Shown: positions 47,660 through 60,718, counted from the stretch's first letter. The stretch: DNA of 64,000 bases from Malania oleifera (GCF_029873635.1 NC_080423.1:93043691-93107690); one strand, 5' to 3'. The notes: a model not told the origin generated them from the letters alone. Program-made: numbers and translations.

Positions 47660-49496
47660 TGTAACGACCTGCTTATTTTTCCATATATTTTTTTTCACAT
47701 AATAACATTTATAATAATTCTAATAACCTGCTAAACTGCCAAAGTCATGATCATCCTGGACCCATGGGTACTAGGGATATACCTGTCATATATCTTTGAT
47801 ACCTAAGCGGCGGAAAACATAAAATTTCATACATATCATAAAACACCAAACACAGTATTAGAGTTTTATTGAATCCGTCATACATATACAATCATCTACA
47901 AAAATACCAAAAATCATCCTAAGGTCTCAATCCAAAAATCCATTTGATCCTAACTCAACTATTTACCCTTCTAACAGGGTAGCTCAGTCAACTTCTACTG
48001 CCATGGGGCTCTATCCACCCTTTTACCTGGATTTCTTGAAATATTTGTAATGCTGAGGTGAGACTTCTCTCATTAAGGGAGATAAACTAATATCAGTGTG
48101 TGGCAACATGAGTATTTTCATGTTATACATATAAACATTACCTAATTCATATTTGGTAAAAACAGTTTGTATCACATCTAAATAAAACATGATTTGTCAT
48201 AACATAGTTTAACATACTATATTTATGTATAGGAAAATCATCTTATATAACTATACCATACTGAAATATTACCCAGGATAGATAGCTAGTTGTTGTCATG
48301 TCTTACCCCCCACGTGACAAGGTTATGCGGCCTGTAGGCGGGACCTGGCAATGGTTGGCCGACATGCTAAGTCAAACATAGGTGTGTAAGTTTCGCCTGT
48401 GCCAGACTAACAAGGGAACTACAACACTCCCATAAAGCCACGTCGACTGCCATCTCCTACACTTTATTTGAGTTCTGTGGTAGCACTAACATAAACACAA
48501 TCGTGAACATATAGCTACGGTACTGTGTTTTGTAAAACTAAACTAAGCCATCCAGGTTCTGATAACATATAATACATTTCATATTATTAAAATATAGTTG
48601 TTTCGTATTTCAGAGTAATATTTGACATAATCATATTTCATGATTTCTTACATATCATACATAATCATGACATCTATGTTGACATAAATCATAATGTAAA
48701 AATCAAGGCATTTACGCCGGCATAATTCATAACGTAAAAATCACGGCATCTACGCCGGCATAAATCATAATGTAAAAATCACGACATTTATGCCGGCATA
48801 ATTCATAACATAATAAACATGAAATTCTTGCACTATTGAACATAATATTCTAAAACCATAGTTCCTGTACTGTTTTACTGATTTTTCCTGAAAACTGTTA
48901 TAATATGCTTATCTTGGAAAAATCATAATATTTTAATATAACATAATTTTCATGGAAATTATACTTATGTCGCACAAATGTAAGTAGCCTTCTAAATTCA
49001 TAATCTGTTCTGAAATCATATTTTCTTATAAAATGTGTTAAAACCATTTCCTTATTCAACAACAGGATTCCCAAACATAATTCTATAACATACGTATTTT
49101 TTTGAAAATAAATGTTGTATGACAATAAATAATTCCATGGAAAATATTGAGTTAATTTATCCCCTTACCTGACTTACTGAGAAGCCCACAAATTACTTCA
49201 AGCCTACACCCGTGGTGTTCCCAACTCAACACTTTGAAATTTACATTTTCCCCTACAAAACTTCAGTATTATTCCATCTACTACACTTTTCTCAGTCTAG
49301 AAATACCAAATACCTTAAAAACTTAAAATAACTAACTTACCCAAAATTTGGGATGGTACCCAAGTTGGCCTAACCAACAATCTACTTCAATAGACTTGTA
49401 GAGAATCTTCTTTGGAGTAGCGTGGTGGTTTCTGATTGTCGAATTGACGAAGGACGAAATTGAAAATCTAGAGAGAAAGTAGAGGAGACGAATTCT

Positions 49497-49557
<61 letters not shown>

Positions 49558-49912
49558 CATGTGATTCTCTCACAGAAAAATGTGCTTTTTGGCCTTATAT
49601 AAAGTGTCGTTCATGTGGCCTCATCGACAAGCCACGACACCTCATCGACGAGTCCAAGAAGGAAGTTCGTCAATGAGCACATAACCCTCATCGATGAGTT
49701 TCGGGCCCTGAAATCAACTCTCTCGGCAAGTTCTCGTTGATGAGACATGTGTCCACATCGACGTGCCCAAGAAGACTGCTCGTCGACGAACACCTTGTGC
49801 TCGTCGACGAGACCCTGTGCTCATCGACGAGACCCTGCTGATTCCCCCTTGGAATTTTTTTTTCTCTTATTTCCTTTATTATTTAATTGCTATAATTCTT
49901 CAGGTCTCTACA
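47660..49912 (-). repeat. 5' LTR of E3 (L6)
   Basis: 2253 bp, TGTAACGACC...GGTCTCTACA. Contains the conserved block (48295-48365), a minisatellite of about 38 bp with cggca....cgccgg cores (48690-48810), a (GA)n run of 52 bp (49501-49552), a tatataa TATA-like site (49596-49602) and palindromes (49620-49830). Confidence 0.9.
49501..49552. repeat. (GA)26 microsatellite
   Basis: Uninterrupted ag dinucleotides in the leader of LTR L6. The position corresponds to the shorter polypurine/pyrimidine leader tracts of the sister LTRs. Confidence 0.95.
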
Positions 49913-50312
49913 ACTAGTCTGGAAAAAGATGTTGCCAATCCATAAGGATCTCTGCGGAAAATGGATTTCAAATTATAAAAGGTCTTATCAGGAGAAGCAT
50001 TGCTATTAGCTGATATAAATAGAGACGACCTATCATACTCTATATATATCATATTTCGCTTGGGTGACACGTGTGCCTTTTTCATGAGATCAATGAGCAA
50101 AGTTCCTTGACTTTTTATTCCTAATTGTGGTTAGTGTTTTGCAGGTGAAATGACCGTGTTCTGATCAAATGATGGGTAACCATCTTTGGCCGACCAGTGT
50201 ACCTAACAGAACCAAGCAATGCATTCACTTACCACTTAATAACTCATTTGAGCTGTAATTTTTAAAACAACTTTTTCCTAAAGTCAATTTACCAAAAATT
50301 TAACTTGGGTTG
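49913..50312. other. Non-coding DNA between E3 and Cassandra LTR
   Basis: No recognised gene or element. It ends with the left Cassandra target repeat ggttg. Confidence 0.5.
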
Positions 50313-50628
50313 TGTAACGCCCCAACCTTGGTCTGTTAGGGAGTACTGCGTCCCTCCTCCTACACTTGGATCAGACAACAAGGGGCAGGCCTTATCAGAC
50401 TAATGACTGGCCCCACAAACCAACACGTGTCATTTTCAGTGTGTTTTGTCCTCACTCACACACTTCCTGAGAAAACTTCCTAGGTGGTCACCCATCCCAA
50501 GATTACTCAAAGCCAAGCCCGCTTAACTATGGAGTTCTTATGGGAATGCTCCCGAAAAGAAATGTGCACTTTGTTGATATGGGTAGTAATATCTAATCTT
50601 TTAAGTCTTTCATCCATGGGGTATCACA
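50313..50628 (-). mobile_element. Cassandra TRIM solo LTR with 5S-rRNA-like promoter
   Basis: 316 bp, TGTAACGCCCC...GGTATCACA, flanked by a perfect target repeat ggttg (50308-50312 and 50629-50633). About 50474-50545 reads on the minus strand like 5S rRNA, with a box-A-like agttaagcgggcttggct (50528-50511) and a box-C-like segment with gagtaat and ggatgggtgacc (50507-50485). Cassandra elements are short non-coding LTR elements that carry a 5S pol III promoter in their LTR; the length and termini fit. No second LTR is nearby, so it is a solo LTR. Confidence 0.9.
50485..50528 (-). promoter_or_regulatory. 5S-type internal pol III promoter in Cassandra LTR
   Basis: Box A and box C equivalents are both present in the right order on the minus strand. 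Differences from a real 5S gene (flanks diverge outside about 50474-50545, and several substitutions) show it is not a 5S rRNA gene. Confidence 0.8.
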
Positions 50629-50928
50629 GGTTGGGTCCCCTAATGTCTGACAATTCATTTTAGGCAATGGTTACTACCAAAAGGAAGGTCGATCATCTTT
50701 CTTTATTACCCAAAAGAAAATCAAATAAGAAAACCCTTGCCAGCCCTATCAAACCTAAAATAATTATTTCTTGAGTACACTGTCAAAGGATCACCCCTCC
50801 CCCCCCCCCTGGCACACTATGGTAATTTCAATAAGGTTAATATAGAACCCTAAGTCAGTCCCAAAAAAAAAAAAAGGGAAGCAAAATCCCTTCATAAAAG
50901 GAAAAACAAAAGATGTAGTAAAAGAAGG

Positions 50929-50929
<1 letters not shown>

Positions 50930-51010
<81 letters not shown>
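50930..51010. repeat. (TAA)27 microsatellite
   Basis: About 80 bp of uninterrupted trinucleotide repeat. Confidence 0.95.
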
Positions 51011-52418
51011 TGGTGATCTTTGACAAATGTTACTTAAACAAAATTCATAACTTTGAGCCTTATTAAATCTTTTTCTTCTTTAGCCTATACCCTCAGCCTA
51101 CATTATGGTCCAAAAGGAAAGTCCTGATCTGATTGGTATATGTTAGTACCTCAAATGAGTTGTCAAGCTCATTAAGAGTTTGAACTATGTTATGACCTGA
51201 TCCTAATAAGGTACGTAAGCTACTTGTTTAAGGAACAAGTTTGGTCAATTTCCACCATTAGGGCCACTAACAACATTTTGGAAAGGGGTCTCTAAGCCTT
51301 AGTTTCCCTATTTTTCTAGAAACATGTTTCCTTAACTTACGTTTCATCCCATGTCTTAAAGTCCATCCTGAAATTGGAATACTGATCAAAATACTTGATG
51401 AGACATTGATTGTAAATTAGGATTGAAATGTTGAAATGAGTTATTGAACACCAATCAAGAAAGAATCATTGGAAGTTGGCATCAAATTTACAATGGAATA
51501 ATGAAGAAGTGGGTACAGTAGATGGGAAATATCAATTCTACTTTTTCCATAAAGAAAGCAAGTCAAGGGTTAAAAAAAAAAAGGGAGCAAGTCCGGGGGT
51601 GAAAAAAAAAAAAAAAAAGTGTTCGCCTGTTGATCTGTTCTACAAATTAATATATCAAGGCTACACACGCGCTAGAGTATTGGTAAAACCACTTCTTGTT
51701 AAACAAGCATAGAGATTAGATAAATAGACAAGTTTGAGCATTTCATTTGTATTCCAAATGAGATTGTGTTATGTGATTGCATACTTATTTATTTAACTTC
51801 AAAATAATTTAAGCATTAAGAGTGCAGTCTTTAAGGGAATGTCATTGCCAAGAAAATTCAATAAAGCATTGATTATTCAACATTCCTAAGATAAATAGGT
51901 CCAGTTGAATAACTCGGTCACAAGTAGACTGGGGCAAATGATATGTCAAGTTATGGGGGGACAAAATCTAGGGGCAATCAAATCAGATAAAGCAATTGGT
52001 ATTTTTTGTGTAGGATCATTTTTTCTTGAACAAGGGCATCATTGGCAAAAAAAAAATGAACTCTTTCTCCACACATTGGAATTTGAAAAAAAAAAAAAAA
52101 AATGATGAGTGAAATTGAGATATGACAATGCTGGGTTTCAGAATCTTGTCGGTTAATTGGATAGGAGTTGATTCACAAGCATACCTGAAGGGGAAGTTTG
52201 TGCATCTTCATGCATTGCATGCATAGCATCAAATGTGATAGAAAGCAATCCACATGCATTTTGTAAAAATCATTGCATGAGTAGTATTAGGATGTGTGCT
52301 CATATCATGCATTATCATGTTCATATCATACAAATTTCCTGTATAAATTTTGTAAATAGTGTTCATCTGCTTTTCACCCTCTTCAATTCATTGTCTTCCA
52401 TAAATTGGAATGATTTTC

Positions 52419-52592
52419 ATTCTACTTAGGGTATGAGACATCAGTTCCCAAATCCAAGTAGTTCATTTTAAATTGTTTTGCCTACTTCAGATATTTGGGC
52501 ATTAGTTCCCAATTCCAAGTAGTCATTTCCAAATTGTTCTGTCTATTTTGGACATTTGTGGCATTAGTTTCCAAATCTGAGTAGTCACTATA
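52419..52592. repeat. Roughly 60-bp tandem repeat, 3 imperfect copies
   Basis: Each copy has a cattagttcccaa-ccaagtag core followed by tcattt..aaattgttctg. Such arrays occur inside plant LTRs; the parent element is not identified. Confidence 0.75.
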
Positions 52593-52765
52593 TATTATTG
52601 TGTTATAATAATTCAATGTAATAGTTAATAGTTAGATACTATATTGCTCCCAATTATTTCAATTAATTGATTCTTTAAGTGAGGGTGGGCCTTAAGTCAA
52701 AGGTTCCTTTTTGATTAATTGATTATATTTCGAGCATAAGAAAACAATCTCTCTGTATAAAAGTA

Positions 52766-52850
52766 AGGGTAAGGTTGCGCACCTGTGACGACCCTTCTTC
52801 TACCTCGCGAAGTGGAGAGCCCTATGGTTCGAGGATAACTTTTTTTGATA
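52766..52850 (+). mobile_element. Probable SINE 3' fragment (Au/TS-like)
   Basis: Contains gggtaaggttgcgcacctg, then acccttc..acctcgcgaagtgg and agagccct, ending at a T run. The order resembles the conserved 3' part of plant Au-type SINEs (ggtaaggctgcgtaca ... gacccc ... gtgggagc). The 5' tRNA-like part is not seen. Assigned from memory of the consensus by eye. Confidence 0.5.
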
Positions 52851-54240
52851 TTTAAGCACTAAATTTTTAAAATTTATGATTCTTGAAAATTTTAGAACAT
52901 AGAATTAATTAAGTTCATATTATTAGGCTTTTGCGTTAAAAATATATAATTATTTTTTCATATATTGGTTAGACCCACATTAAGGGTATAATGATTATTT
53001 TCTTAAAAAGCTTGCCATGATTTTCATGTTAAACCAAATATTGGCTCATTCCATCGCAATATTACTTATGTCACAGACCGAGCATCTCCCTTAAAATCAA
53101 CACATTAGGACCCAAATTCTTTCATTCTTATCCAATTACCATCCCTTTGAATATTAAATAGTCTTACATACAAGATAGAAACCACTATCGCCTCAAAGAT
53201 TGCCCGACCATTGAGTATTTGGTGGACATAGACAAGGTCTCACAATCCTTACCTCTATATTCCAAAAGGCAAATACGAACACAACTCTACAGGTTCATCA
53301 TATGATTTATTATAGATAAATATGATATTTAGAGAGATAAAAGCAAGTGAACTACATAAAAATAAGACATGATCTAATAGAATCGTCGAAAGAACTCAAA
53401 AGTTTTTTCCCAGTGAAAGTTCAAAGGAAGTCCCACATCTCTTAGCTCTGAATTCCTTCCCACTAGGCTCTCTTTTCGGGTCCAACATTATCTCTTGTTG
53501 TAGAAAGAAAGGAGAAGTATTTGTTTATAGTAATTGGAGGGGGAGGCATTGACCCACGCCTAAATGGTCACGTTCAATGAATGGGCTTTTGAGGGTGCGC
53601 TGGTGGGGGTCGGTGGACGTGGGACGTGGGATGTGGTGCACGCACAAACACATAATTGATTGGGAAAGAAGATTAGACTGTGAGGAGCATTCATTTTCAG
53701 CTTGGTACTGTCAATGATAAGACCTTCCACTTCATAATTAATTGAAAGAAGCATGCAAATGCAAAGTGGTGCTGTGTTTGTGCCAACTTTCATCATGTTG
53801 ATTTGAGTTTAGTTGAAATAATTGCATATAGACATGTATATAATGGGCTAGCCACCTTTTACCATATGTCCCCCTTCTATTTTATATATACTTATCTTGA
53901 AGTCACTCCGATGAGATTTGCCGGCGGTCCACCACCGGCCCACCTCACTTTTTTGCCCGGCGGTGGTCCTCCCCTATCCATCTAGCCACCCTCCTTCACG
54001 CCCCCACCCCTGGTCAATGTTGGTAGCTGCCAATTTAGCTTGACGGATCCAACATATATTCCCATCCCCACGGGGACAGGTGTCTTTCTCCGAAATTCTA
54101 ATAGTGTAAAAAAAAAAGAAGTAACAATTAAAAAATTAGGAGGTCATCTCCATTGAAAATACTCATTTGTCCTTATATTTAAAAACAATTAATATAAAAA
54201 CTAGATTTATTGTTTATATAAATTTTTGTCATTGGGAAAA
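52851..54240. other. Unassigned non-coding DNA
   Basis: No convincing gene. A palindromic ggtggtcc-rich stretch (53925-53970) is GC-rich against its surroundings. No LTR, tRNA or transposase signal. Confidence 0.45.
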
Positions 54241-54614
54241 ATATCTAGGTCCTCCATTGATCTAGCCAACTAGTCATCTATGTCGCAACCTCTCGAAAAA
54301 AGATTCGAAATTGTGAGAATTAATAATATTAAAAATTTGATTGAGTCGCTACTAATTTATTATTTATTTAGGTGCAGTTAAATCACCTAATTACTACTCA
54401 TTGATTAACTTTTAAACTAAACCTAGGCCAAGGAACCAATAGTCTCAATATGTTTATACCAGAATTGGGATTAAAAGTTTAATTAAATGAGGGGAATGTA
54501 CTAGCACCCCCTACATACCCGTTCTATGAACGGTGTCTAATTAATTATTAATTATCTTTAAATTGAATCAAATGTCTTTAATTAACTCTTTTAAAATAAT
54601 AAATAAATAAATAA

Positions 54615-55397
54615 ATAAGAAAAATAAAAATCAAAGTATGATTTGAAAATGTCTAATAAAACCTCCAAATGAGGGGATCTTGTTAGATAAACTCTCTCTC
54701 AGAACTAATATAGGCAAGGTCTCAAACACCTCATTACCCTTTGTTAAATCAGTAGGATGCATACACACAAAAATCAAGTAAAATCATCAAATTTTAAGCA
54801 AAAGAATCCTTAAAAATATTTCCAGTTTTTTTTCCAAAATTTTGTGGAATTTTTCTAAAATTTTTCAACATTTTTATAAAATTTTCTAAGATTTTTAAAG
54901 GTTTTTCCTCATTTTTTTGATATTTTATTTTTTCATTTTTAAAAAATTTGAGCCAACATAACACAAATATTTTTTTTCCTAATTTTACCAATTTTTATTT
55001 TTATTTTTGTAATTTTTTCTATTTTTCTCCAATTTTCAAAAATTAAGAAATGAATTATTTTTTTAAAAAAATTAAATAAATAAAAATGAGGAAAAACCTT
55101 TTAAAATCCCAGAAAATTTTAGAAACATGTTGAAATTGTTAAAAAAAAATTCTACAAAATTTTGAAAAAAATAAGAAATTTTTTTTTTTTAAGATTCTTT
55201 TACTTAAAATTTGATAATGTTATTTGATTTTTGTGTGTGTAAGCGTCCCAATGATTTAACAAAAGATAAAAAAGTATTTCAAACCTCACCTATATTAACT
55301 GTAATGGAGGGTTTATCTAACAAGATCTCCTCATTTAGAGGTCTTATTAGACATTCTTAAATCACACTTTGATTTTCACTTTTCCTTGTTTACTTGT
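54615..55397. repeat. Long inverted repeat with arms of about 360 bp
   Basis: 54620-54990 and 55030-55390 are imperfect reverse complements. For example, aatgtctaataaaacctcca (left) faces tagaggtcttattagacatt (right), and gaggggatcttgttagataa faces ttatctaacaagatctcctc. The left arm continues outward to about 54240 with sequence found, inverted, at 39930-40330. No transposase. Likely a fold-back element or two converging copies of one repeat. Confidence 0.8.
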
Positions 55398-55839
55398 TGT
55401 TAGCCTTATAAGGTTTAAAATCTTATTTTGATGATAACAAATCAAGGGAATTTAATATGCTTTTAAAGTGGTGATGTTTCAGGAATCAAGTAATCACAAG
55501 AATACATTGTACACCTACAAACAAGTGATTCAAAGAAATCTCAAATTAAAGTTTGACAAATATTATGAAAGTTCAAAGTTTGACAAATCTTATGAAAGCT
55601 CAAAATTTGACAAATATATGAAAACTTAAAGAATGTTGAAGCTCAAGACAAGATGAAGTCAAAGCAAGGACATATATGAAGACTTCAAGAATTGAAAGTT
55701 TTAGAGTCTTAAAAAAGTCTTATGTAAGTACTTCAATTTAAAGTTCAATAATAATGCATTGAAACTCTTTAAGAATAATAAAGACCTAGAGATATATTTT
55801 TAAGACCTTGAAAAATGTTTTTGTAATGATTTGAAATTT
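55398..55839 (+). mobile_element. Copia-type LTR fragment (5' end)
   Basis: Starts TGTTAGCCTTATAAGG and matches the first part of the LTR at 41189 (aaaatcttattttgatg.taacaaa.caag). It stops matching before 55840, where gypsy LTR sequence begins. Confidence 0.65.
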
Positions 55840-56539
55840 CTGCTATATTTGTATAATACTGAAATCACACATTGGATGGATAGTTAGTTGATATCATGTA
55901 TTACCTCCACATGATTGGGTTGTGCAGCCCGTAAGCGGGACCTAGCAATGGTTGGCCTACCACGCTAAGTCAAACTTGTAAGTCTGTAAGTACGATTGAC
56001 TTGCCCAGCCTAGTCTGAACTGCCAGGGGGCACCTGCTCCTACTCTAATGCACAATCGACTATCCCACTCCCACACACTATCTAAGATGTATGGTAACAT
56101 TGCCTAAACTGATAGCTACAGTACCGTACTCTAAATCTAAACTAAGCCATCTCGGTTTTGTTATCATATAGTACATTTCATAATACTGTTATATAGTTGT
56201 TTCATAATTTTGTGTAACATCTGTAATGATAATATTTCTGAATAACTGTTATAATAAGTTTAATCACGACATCTACACTGGCTGAATATCTCGGCATCTG
56301 CACCGGTTGAATATCACAATATACTGAGGGTATAATTATTGTACTATTTTATAGTTTTTTTGAAAACTTTTTCTAAATCATGCTTGTTTTATGTTTTTAT
56401 GAAATATTCTAGCATCCTATTAATTGTAGTGAAAATTTATACTCATGCCACACATAAGTGAGTACTATACTATAACATATTATCTGGCCTGAAAAACATA
56501 TATTTTTCTCACAAAATAATAATAAATATGTTTTCTCTG
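55840..56539 (-). mobile_element. Gypsy LTR fragment L7
   Basis: Internal part of a Tekay-type LTR, with the conserved block at 55893-55968 and cggcatctgcaccgg minisatellite traces near 56270-56310. Neither terminus is present. It is the oldest layer of the nested stack to its right. Confidence 0.75.
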
Positions 56540-58064
56540 TGTTGTATTTGTGTATTCCCAAGAGGGGGTGAATTGGGTATTTAAAATTTCTCTTCTAGGT
56601 TCAACTAATCTAGCAACAATATTATTCATCCTAGGGTCTGTCTATACAATTATAAACCTAATCACTCACAATATTAAAATAAAAACATTCATGTGCTGGA
56701 ATTTAAAATGTAAAAATTAAAAGCACGCACAAGAAATGTTATCGAGGTTTGACCAAAGTGCCTACATCCCCGCCTTGACTCACCAGCACAAGGATTCCAC
56801 TATAAGGTCACTTCACGGGTGGAGCGGCACCAGTTACAATTAGGTCAATTAGCAAGGCTGATTTCAACCTACACCTTAACAGGATGGTGCACCTAGCGAA
56901 TCTAAGACTATTCAACAGGGATAGTCTCCCTCTTCAAGCCCACGCCTGGAATACAACGAATATAAAGCTTTGCGTACAAATAAATGTTTCTTAACTAAGA
57001 AGCCTATGTACCGTTAAGCACAAGCAATAATCAGTGCACATCAATATGATAAGAACTATAAGCTTAGTGATGTATATGTGTGCAATCAACACTCAATATA
57101 ATGACTATATTCAATCAAGCATAAGAGTGTATCAACAAGCTTATCTTTGAAACTTTGCATATAAAAATATATCTCAATCATAATCTAAGGTTTCAAAGAT
57201 TTTTACCAAGAGAAATTTAATATATCTCAAAAATTATTTTCTCAATATTTAAGCACAATAGATATTTAAAAATAGCTTGTGAAAAGTATTTTTGCACACA
57301 CAAAATTCTAAGCTTTAGGTGTCTTGCAATATGAATGCAAATACCCACAATCCTCAAAGTTTCCCACACATCAGATTTATTAAGTTAAACTGGTGGAAAA
57401 TTTTAGCTCAACTCTCAATCCAAAAATCACACAACAAAGAATATAATGAGAGTTTCAAGCCAATGGAAATGAAGTATAATTCCTCAAGGTACTCTCAACG
57501 GGTTTGGATTAGCAAAAGGGAAGTAGTATGAGAGTGTATAGGCTTTGTGCTTCGGAAATTGGCTTGGAAAAAATCAGAGGATTTTTTACTTAATCAATGT
57601 GCTAATCACCCACTAATTGAGCAAATGAGCTTATTTATATAGACATGGAGGAAATTATAGTCGTTGGGTACACAAGGGGTATTATTGAAAAATATTGATC
57701 ATGTTTAATAAAAAATAACCCGATTTAACTACGATAAAAAATTTGTCAACCCGAGAGGTTCGATTGACCAAATTTGTGGTTCGGTCGACCGTGGTGCTAA
57801 GCTCGGTCGACTAGAGAGAATTTGAACTGTGAGTTCGGTCGACCATTTATAAGGCGATTCTTACCTCCACGGTTCGGTCGACCAGACATAAGCTTGGTTG
57901 ATCAAACTTGGGTGTTCGGTCAACCAGGTCAAATTTCTACTAAAGGTTCGGTCGACCAGGGCATTGGGATCTCCCCATGTGTCAGTTTGGTCGACTAGAG
58001 CGTTGCAGCTCATTTTAAGGTCGATCGACCAAAGGGTCAAATTATTGATCCAATGGAGGTTCGG
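56540..58064 (-). mobile_element. Second Copia-type LTR, interrupted by LTR-C
   Basis: Starts TGTTGTATTTGTG followed by cccaagagggggtgaattgg, a stretch often seen at the terminus of plant Copia LTRs. Minus-strand TATA (ctatataaata) at 57634-57644. Palindrome array 57760-58064. It is cut by the start of LTR-C at 58065, so its remaining end lies beyond the window. Confidence 0.6.
57634..58060 (-). promoter_or_regulatory. Palindrome array and TATA box of second Copia-type LTR
   Basis: About eleven copies of ggttcggtcgacca variants, whose full form ggttcggtcgaccgaacc is a palindrome, occupy 57760-58060. On the minus strand they lie upstream of ctatataaata. The GTCGAC core is the same as in the gypsy arrays, but the flanking bases differ. 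Confidence 0.65.
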
Positions 58065-58226
58065 TGTGACGCCTTGAACCCACCAAGTGGGGCCCGAGTG
58101 CCACATGTTCCAATCACCTGTATCTGATACCATAATTAACATGCACACAGCGGAACATAAATAAATAACCTCAAATAAATACCAGAGTTCTATATAACAA
58201 CCCAAAAACGAACACTACAATATCCA

Positions 58227-60718
58227 TGTAATGCCTCGAACCCTTAAACCCGGGTCCGACGCGTTATACCTGATAATCCATAATACATGATAAACGCAGC
58301 GGAAAACATAAACATAATCTCCATAACATAATTCGATAATGCCATATAATATAAAAACCATAATCAATAATATCATAGTTTACTACCCCTATATAACATT
58401 CATACTATCCATCTAACACCTGCATTACCATAAATACATATCTCTCCAAACATTCCAGTATTTTCGCAATCATTTCTTTCATAACTGACTTAAAACATAA
58501 TGACATAAAACATAAAATATATACAACCCCAAGTATTATCAAACATATACCCTTTCTCTTAATATTCCACAAAAAGTCTAAAAACCCTTAAGCTATTTAA
58601 GCCCGACCTCGATGATGTCCTAAAAAAGATATAATCATATTCGAGTGAGACATATCTCAGTAAAGGAAGAAATAATATATTAAACATAGCGTGTGGCTAA
58701 CATAAGACATATAAATATCATTTTAATAACATTTGTAAAGCATTTTCATAAACATTGAAATCAGTCTCTGAATCTAAACAATCATACGTAAAGGTTTAGC
58801 CCACGAGATTACCCAATGATAGGGGTGGTTACCCACCCATACAAGTAGCACCCCTCTGCTTTGATACTCAGGAAACCTTAGGGTCACAACTAAAGCATAC
58901 CAAGGCTCTCACCTTACTTAGTAAGCCCTTAAGTGTTAGATTGATCTCGTACTCACACAATTTAACAATAGCTTACCGGCAAAGACCCTAAGGATAGGGA
59001 AATCTACTCACCTATACAAGTAGGTTCCTTCTGCCCTAGTGCGTTATGCAACTACTACCACATTTGAAGCTACTAGTGCACTCGCCTTTCTCAGCAAGCC
59101 CTTGGGCGAAGAGTTTTCCTCGTCCAACCGTTATATGTTTTACACACATAAATACTTCTAATATCATAATACATTATTCCTTTCTATCATTATTCAACCA
59201 TACACATCTATTCATGTTCATAGCTTAAGCATTGCATTGCATTTTACTTTACATAATTCTTCAACATTACATTATTTACATTGTCATTTCATTGTCATTG
59301 CATAATGTTTTCATTTCATTTCCTTCGTACCACAGCTGGTCTTTAGCCAACATCAATTAGTCTATAGCTCCTTTTAGCTGTCATTAGTTAGTCTACACAG
59401 AAGTGTGCTAGATCTGCTAACATGGCTGTCTTTCAGTTGTCTTACATTTACATGGTTAAATTTAATATACACAAGCAACATAGTCCAATTCATATTTTAT
59501 TCTCAATGCTTTACTTACTTAGCATCCATCTTATATATTTAATATATATTTGTACTGAATCTCGTGCTACACAATTTAATAGTAAAATTCATATATATTC
59601 CTGTAAAGTAGGCCAACCCACATTTAATATTTATATACTAAATACATTTCCATTTCTTATATAATTATCCATAAAATTCCTTCCACTTTCTTCAATTCAT
59701 TTCTACAAATACATAACTAAATAAGTGGTCCTAGGCTCAGAAATCATATTTACATGGTTGGCATTTTACATACCAAAACATACATATAATATAATGTAAT
59801 TTATTAACTTTAATTTCATAAATTCTAATTTAATATATAATTTCCCCTTGCCTGAATTTTCGAACTACACCAACAGGAATCCTACACAGATGCCCGCAGC
59901 GCTCACCTGGATCTTGATTCAAAAACTCTAGTTCCATTAAATTATTCTTAAATAAAATACTATTTAAATATTTCCTAGGGCCATAATTTTCAAATAAATA
60001 ATTATACATGTAAATATAATTAATTTACCAAATTTCTCAAATCTCACTCTCGCTTTGGAGTGAGGTTTAAAAAACCCCAATTGAAAATTTACCCACGTCA
60101 AAATGACGACAATCACGACTAGGGCTACGTAGTTGTGCCTGATCATCGATTTAACGGCAGATTTAAAGCAAAATTGAGAAATTAGGAAAAAATTGCCTTA
60201 CCCCAGGAATGGTGCCTAAGCCTCTTCCACGACAAATCTGCTCTAGTAGAAATGTCAGCAGCGGAACTAGGAATCCAACGGCACCTTCCGTTTCCCGATC
60301 CGCCGCAAATCCGTTGAGAAATTAAGAGAGAGAGAGAGAGAGAGAGAGGAGGGGGGGGGGGAAAGAGACGAAGAGGGTGTTCAGGGGGGGGGGCTTCTCC
60401 TTTCTGTAATTCACAATTCAATCTGGATGCTGAAGATTCATATATAATCTATATAATATAATATTATTATACCCCTTTTTTTATAAACACATATATATAT
60501 ATATATATATTATATAATAACTTGCATGTATATATACATATATATCTTATTTCAATTAGTTTTTTTTCCTTCATACTATTTTTTTTTATTTTTTATTTAA
60601 TATATCAATTTAATAATGTTTCACTAATTGATTGATTAATAATTTTAATTAATTAAATAATTATATTTATTATTTTTCCCTAATTATTTTAATCATTTTG
60701 ATTTTTTTGGTCTTTACA
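58227..60718 (-). mobile_element. Solo LTR L8 inside LTR-C
   Basis: TGTAATGCCTCGAACC...GGTCTTTACA, 2492 bp, with a perfect target repeat atcca (58222-58226 and 60719-60723). Related to the G2/LTR-C group (cacccctctgctttgat, agacatatctcagtaa) rather than to the Tekay LTRs. (GA)n at 60328-60348 and G runs at 60351-60361 and 60384-60392. Confidence 0.93.

Larger units (their letters stand above)
43036..49912 (-). mobile_element. E3: degenerate gypsy element with 5' LTR
   Basis: Minus-strand order: 5' LTR (49912-47660), primer-binding site (47656-47644), leader (47643-47333, interrupted by solo LTR L5), gag (45270-44557), protease relics, RT (43713-43093). It is cut at about 43036, where Copia-type sequence begins. 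RNase H, integrase and the 3' LTR are absent. Same Tekay-like family as E1 but more decayed. Confidence 0.88.
50634..52765. other. Non-coding, repeat-rich stretch
   Basis: No gene recognised. Contains a C run (50799-50808), the (TAA)n below, and text near 51915-52030 and 52160-52240 that may come from an old Tat-type LTR (low confidence). The frames at 51476-51712 and 51905-52105 run through A homopolymers and resemble nothing known. Confidence 0.45.

Noticed and set aside
50474-50545. 5S rRNA gene
   Set aside because: Similarity covers only the promoter part with many changes, and it lies inside a TG...CA LTR with a target repeat, i.e. a Cassandra element.
51476-51712. 78-residue Lys-rich frame
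   Set aside because: Runs through A homopolymers; not conserved elsewhere in the window and no family resemblance.
60182-60421. 79-residue minus-strand frame with Pro/Ser/Leu runs
   Set aside because: Translation of G-runs and a GA microsatellite inside solo LTR L8.
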